DNA of 64,000 nt from Bufo bufo (taxonomy: Eukaryota > Chordata > Amphibia > Anura > Bufonidae), in the NCBI RefSeq assembly GCF_905171765.1, contig NC_053393.1:70401371-70465370 (forward strand), in the 5' to 3' direction. Position 1 is the first letter of the stretch, and each line of letters begins with the position of its first letter. The position numbers were made by a program, and so were the translations under genes. The notes below the pieces were generated by a model. That model saw only the letters and a list, made by a program, of their open reading frames with translations, was not told the DNA's origin and did no database searches. Below, piece after piece: positions 59,160 to 64,000 of this stretch.

Positions 59160-60089
59160 TATGCCCCCATTGCCTGATAGTTTGAGATAGGTGCAGATCC
59201 TAGATGTGGGACCCGCACCTGAGTCGGCAAAGTGAAGGAGGGCGTGTGCATGTGCGGCCACTGCTTCCATTCACTTCAAATGGGGCAGACTGAAATGGCC
59301 AAGCCAGCGCTCTGCTATTTTCGGAAGCTGCATAGAAATGAGAGGGCAGCCTGGTGCACCCTGCTTCACTGTGCCGGTGATAGAGATGTGTGAATATCTT
59401 TCTTTCATTTTTTTATGTAACTAGATTGACTTTATGTAGTTACTTTAAGCTGCTTCTTCCTTATCTAAGCAGTGCCTCTCCCCCCACCCTTTGCTCCGAG
59501 CTGCCTGTATCTCAGCAGTAAGTGGGGAAGGGGGGGGGGGGAGCAGCTGTGATGGCCAAAGCTCTGTGTGCTTTTATTATGTAAAAAAAAAATCGATTTG
59601 ATACATATGCAAATGAACCTGAGATGAGTCCTGTATGTGAGATGAGTCAGGGACATGACTCATCTCAGGGTAATTTGCATATGTATCAAATAGTTTGTTT
59701 TTTTACACAATAAAAGCACACAGAGCTATGGGGACTGGGTATTGCGGATGTGCTAGCGGCCATCTAGCAACCCATGTCCTCAGCTCTATACACAAAATCC
59801 ACAGGTTCCCTTTAAATGCTTCAAGTGGAAGCAGCTTCAACACTGGCTCGGTTTATGAGATCTAGGACCCGCACCTATCATACAATGGGGGCACATCCTA
59901 GCGCTATGCCCCCATTGTCAGAGATGGGAATACCCACTTAATTATCGGAGGTGCTAGAAATTTGACAAACCATAAAATCTGATTTTAAACGTATTCTAAA
60001 CAAAGCCACGAGCAGCTTGCATATTAAAGACATGGATGGCATCTTGATTAGAAAAAAATTGCTTTGCACCTCAATTAACAGTCACTTAC
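59160..60089. repeat. ubr5 last intron, repeats
   Basis: A hairpin at about 59583-59712 has arms TTTGATACATATGCAAAT and complement plus ACTCATCTCA and complement. Parts of a palindromic repeat with CAATGGGGGCA motifs lie at about 58970-59180 and 59870-59925. No exon is seen. Confidence 0.6.
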
Positions 60090-60175
60090 TAGGTCTTGAC
60101 GCTCCGTCATACTCATCTTTTCAACTATGGACCAGAACCAACGCTTGAACTGCAATAGCTTTTCTGCATTTTCTC
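60090..60175 (-). CDS. ubr5: ubr5 penultimate coding exon
   Basis: 86 bases: two bases completing Gly, then [20 protein letters not shown] and SMTERQDL. The acceptor is GCCTTTGCAG and the donor GTAAGT. This is part of the HECT C-lobe. Confidence 0.97.
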
Positions 60176-62574
60176 CTGCAAAGGCAAAAAAAAATAATCT
60201 TATTACAACGCTAATAATTATAGGCCAAAGGATTGCGAGGCTACTAAAGTGTACAAATCAATTGCATTATCGCTGCTCAGGACATTACTCTATGAGACAG
60301 CCGCTCAATGCAGCCGTGTATCTGATAAATAAACTGGAGGGGTGTAGTTTCCAAAATGGAGTCATTTATAGGGAGTTTCCACTGTAGGGTACCTGAGGGT
60401 GTCTGCAAATGTGATGTAGCACCCAAAAAGCATTCCATCAAAATCCATGCTCCAAACGCCAAATGGCGCTTCCCTTCTGAGCTCTGCATTGTGCCCATAC
60501 AGCAGTTTATGCCCACATTTACGGCATTACCCCAGCCAGTAGAACCTGCCTATTAATTCAAGTGGTGCATGTCTCAGATGGCATACAAAAGACACAACAT
60601 ATTGGGCACTGAAATGGCATACCTGTGGAAAACTTGCAATTGGATGGTACGCTGCGTATAAACTTCTGCAAAATACCTGTGGCATCAAAATACTCCCCCA
60701 CCCCTTTAATAAATACCTCGAAGGGCCGAGTTTTCAAAATGGGGTAACCCCAGAGCTTCTACAGTTGTTAGCACAAGCAGTGTAAATTACCACATTGGGC
60801 CTCAAATGTGCATGCTGCTCTTTCACTCCTGAGCCCTCTCATACATTTAGGCAATAGAATAAGGACACATGTATTGTGGTTCTAAAACCATTCCACACTG
60901 GCACAGCATATTGGGCACAGCACATTGGGCTCTGAATTTTCATATCTAAGTAAAAAAAATATATTATTTTCACTTTGCACCATCTGCTGTGAATTACTTT
61001 TTGCACAACACCTGTGGGGTCAGAATGCACATTCCACCCCTTGGTAAATTCTGTGAGGGGGTATGGTTTCTAAAATGGGGTCACTTCTTGAGGTTTTTTT
61101 TTAATTTATTTATTTAACCTCAGAGCATCTGCAGTTGTCAGTCAGCTATATAAATCACCAAACTGGGCCTCAAATGCACATCTCTCAAACAGAAACATAA
61201 CTCCCAACTAAAAAATAGTAGTAAAACGGATTCAAGATTAGGCGTGGCAGCAAAGTGATAGCATAACAAAGGCTTAATAGAGAAGGAGATTGGGTACACA
61301 GCCAATAAATCCAAGATGGTGCCCGCTCATAGTTGTATACATTGATGACTACCAAATATTCCTGTGCATGCCTGTGGTGGAGTTTTTTTTTTTTTTTTTT
61401 TTTTAACCCCTTCATGCCCAGCACGTGAAGGGGTTAAAGATGGCGCCCGCTCCTGCCCCATAGCCGCCTGCTTCTTTAAGCAGACACCCGCGGCTCATGT
61501 CCGCAACCAGCGGTAATGCCAATCGCGGACATTTAACCCCTCAGATGTCGTGGTCAATCCTGACCACGGCATCTGAGCGCGCTGAAATCGAAACAGCGCG
61601 CTGAAACAGCGAAATGGAAAAAAGCGTCCAAATGGCTGATTTGCAGTTTTGGGTCGCTTTGTTTTCTACAAAAAAAATTAATAAGTGATCAAAAAGTCAT
61701 ACACACCCCTAAATGGTATCAATGAAAAGTTCAGATCACCCCGCAAAAAATTAGCCCCCACACAGCTCCGTACACATAATTACAAAAAAAGTTATAGGGG
61801 TCAAAATATGGCGACAAAAAAAAAAAAAAAAATTACGTGGGAAAACTTTTTATCACTATCAAAACTATACATATAAAAAAAGGTATCACCAGATTCTTAC
61901 TGACCTGTAGAATAAAAGTAACTGGTCAGTCTTATCGTACATCGAACGTCGTAATTAAAAAAAAAAAAAATAAAAAAAAAATAACTTAAAACTGTGGTGG
62001 AATTGCTTTTTTTTTTGTAATTTCACCCCATTTGGAATTTTTTTTCCCCGCTTCCCACTACATCATATGCAATATTAAATGGTGGCGTTGGAAAGTACAG
62101 CTTATCCTGCAGAAACAAGCCCTCATATGGCTATGTGAACAGACAAATAAAAAAAAAAGTTATGGCTCTACGAAGGTAGGGAGCGTAAAACAAAAACCTC
62201 TGGTCCTGAAAGGGTTAATTTGGGGTTAGCGGGCATTATATAAATTGGGGGGATTATGGGGGTCACTATAGAAGGCAATTATTTATACTAGGGGCACTAT
62301 TATATATACTGAGGGCACTGCTGGGGTAGGAGTTTAAAAATAAAGCCCAAAAAATAATAATTCATCCCTTTTTAAAACGGATGAGAAACTGATAAAAACA
62401 GTTCGAAGGCCAGGAAATCACACAAGCAAAATGGTCATGAAAAACTGAGTTTATCCATTTTTGTGTGTAAACGTACCCTGCCAGTAACCACTTTCTAGAA
62501 AACCCTACAATCTAAAGCAATTATACATCTTCTACATTTGCTACAACTAAACATGGTAAGTAGCCAGCCATTAC
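60176..62574. repeat. ubr5 intron, dispersed repeats
   Basis: It contains three diverged copies of a repeat with GGTGTAGTTTCCAAAATGG (near 60340, 60730 and 61060). A block at about 61404-62215 is bounded by AACCCCTTCATGCCC and a diverged complement CTGAAAGGGTTAA, with long A and T runs. No exon is seen. Confidence 0.6.
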
Positions 62575-62719
62575 CTGATTCGTCATTGAAAGATGTGAAG
62601 CTGATCAGCATCTGAACATTAACTTCCCCACAGCCATTAACCAGAAGCCTGAAGTCCTCTGCTGTTAAATCTTCCAGGGCAGACTTTGGCAGCACATCCA
62701 GCAGTCCTTTTCTCATTGC
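62575..62719 (-). CDS. ubr5: ubr5 third-last coding exon
   Basis: Forty-eight codons plus one base, starting AMRKGLLDVLPKSALEDLTA and ending SFTSFNDES. The acceptor is TGTTGCAG and the donor GTAATG. It encodes the HECT stretch LVNGCGEVNVQ. It is almost identical to the mammalian protein as I remember it. Confidence 0.97.
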
Positions 62720-62761
62720 CTGCAACATACATTTGGTAAAATGAGAGAGACTCCACTCCAA

Positions 62762-63830
62762 GGGCTCTTGCACACGAGCGGATGCCGTGCGGGTTATCCG
62801 CTGCGTGAAAGAGCCAAGCCCCGTTCCGGACAGCAGAGACACGGAGCAGTAACATGATTGATGATGCTTTTTGCCTCTCTGTGACCTGTTTGCTACAAAA
62901 TCACAGTGAACATCACTGATTTTGTAGTAAAAAGATCAGAGAGGCATGGAGCATTATTAACCCTTTCATGACCAAAGGCCATTGATGCCCCAGTGTCCAG
63001 GTCAAAAGCGCAGCAGCCCCGATGGATGAGAGAGGGAGCCCCCTCCCTCTATTAACCCAATGGATGCCGCTGCCGCGGCATCTATGGGGTCACAGCAGAG
63101 TGTCAGCATAGAGCTGACACTCGCTGCTGATGGCGGAGCCTCAGGAATGGAGCCGCCGCCATCACACACAGCAGGGGGACCGCATCGGGGGCAGCGCTGG
63201 AAAAGGGGGTGGGGGGAGAGAGGATACGGCCAGCATTGAGAAAGAACAGATCGGGGCAGGATGAATGTATTGGGCGGGGAGGGGGCGGACTGCATCAGGG
63301 GCATGAATGTATTGGGCGGGGACCGATGGCAGAGGCAGGGTTCACAGTGGTGGTGGGGGGTTGGAGGCGCACAGGAAGGGGGCACAGATCGGGGGGCTTC
63401 AGGACACATTACCTAATTTCAGGCTCTGATTTGCAGAGCGCAGATAAGAGCCTGAAACCGGCATTTTAACACTGCCGCGATCCGATTGGTTAGTCTGCAC
63501 AGACTAACCAATCTGATCGATTGCCGGCAAGGGACCACTCTGATTGGTCCCTTGCTGGCATTACTAGACTATATGCTGTCCGTGACAGCACCAGGGCAGG
63601 GGCAGAAGCTTTAATCCAAGCGCTTTGCAGCACTTGGATTAAAGAACTGCCATGACGTCTATACACGTGGTAGCTGCACGGGGTATGTGCAGCTATCACG
63701 TATATAGACGGATTGCGGTCGTGAAAGGGTAAATCATGTTAATGCTCCGCGTCTCTGCTGTCCGGAACGGAGCTTGGCACTCTTTCACGCAGCGGATTTT
63801 CTGCACGGCATCCGCTCCATGAAAGAGCCC
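62762..63830. mobile_element. Palindromic MITE split by another element
   Basis: Ends GGGCTCTTGCACACGAGCGG and diverged complement (CCATGAAAGAGCCC). Arms of 130 to 190 bases contain GGACAGCAGAGAC and its mirror. It is interrupted at 62961-63729. Flanks are CAA and TAA, so a TWA target is possible but not exact. Confidence 0.65.
62961..63729. mobile_element. piggyBac-like MITE inside a palindromic MITE
   Basis: It starts CCCTTTCATGACC after TTAA (62957-62960) and ends GGTCGTGAAAGGG before TAAA, so one target copy is altered. The CCCT terminus and TTAA site fit piggyBac. The interior is GC-rich with CGATCCGATTGGTTAGTC and its mirror near 63478-63550. No ORF is recognised. Confidence 0.65.
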
Positions 63831-64000
63831 TAATGATATTGCAGGCTGTCGAATAAGCCTGCCGTGTTCACCAGATCTGACCAAGCTGGATACTGCTGTT
63901 CACCGCCGGACCCCAATTTCTATAATTGCATCCGACGGCTTTCTGACATGAGTGCTGGTTTTCAGCTGGACAAAAAAAATGTTGCGTGCAGTGGTGTTTG

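Larger units (their letters stand above)
58695..62719 (-). other. ubr5: ubr5 gene, 3' part (three exons)
   Basis: C-terminal 147 residues of the HECT-domain E3 ubiquitin ligase UBR5 (EDD), which builds K48-branched chains on N-degron and other substrates. The coding exons are 62719-62575, 60175-60090 and 58907-58695, with GT-AG introns and agreeing phases. The upstream exons lie beyond the window. The order ubr5 then rrm2b, both minus, is the same as in human. Confidence 0.96.

Overview
The window is vertebrate nuclear DNA, most likely from an anuran amphibian. This rests on spliced genes with GT-AG introns, a very high load of palindromic MITEs, several Tc1/mariner copies, a Penelope-like element, and repeat families I associate with neobatrachian frogs. 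The species cannot be fixed from the sequence. Nothing prokaryotic and no CRISPR array is present.

Two host genes are readable, both on the minus strand and head to tail. rrm2b (p53-inducible ribonucleotide reductase small subunit, p53R2) is complete: nine coding exons between 48958 (ATG) and 5269 (stop) give a 352-residue protein. All iron ligands, the radical tyrosine and the C-terminal R1-binding tail are present. The last three coding exons of ubr5 (HECT E3 ubiquitin ligase) lie at 62719-58695 and include the catalytic cysteine. The ubr5-rrm2b order matches human 8q22.3. Every coding exon was placed by protein homology, reading phase and splice sites; most were not visible as long ORFs.

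Layout: 1-5268 is downstream of rrm2b and holds a foldback repeat, a 28-bp minisatellite and a hAT MITE. 5269-48958 is rrm2b, whose large introns are filled with nested transposons. Intron 8 holds a chain of TTAA-site palindromes with a probable solo LTR inside. Intron 5 holds a large foldback with a degenerate hammerhead-like motif. Intron 4 holds a Penelope-like element interrupted by a Tc1 that is itself interrupted by a hAT element, followed by a canonical hammerhead-ribozyme motif. Intron 2 holds a DD36E Tc1 copy and a 3.3-kb hAT element with G-rich arrays and an internal 1.34-kb tandem duplication. Intron 1 holds a DD34E Tc1 whose transposase is split by a hAT element carrying another G-rich array. 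48959-58694 is the spacer to ubr5, with MITEs and a DD41D mariner copy. 58695-64000 is the 3' part of ubr5.

The host genes are conventional. The unusual material is in the mobile DNA: the hammerhead motif, the nested insertions dated by intact target-site duplications, the G-rich hairpin-bearing hAT elements that share a module, a tRNA-like sequence split by a MITE, and one possible orphan signal-peptide exon on the plus strand of rrm2b intron 2.
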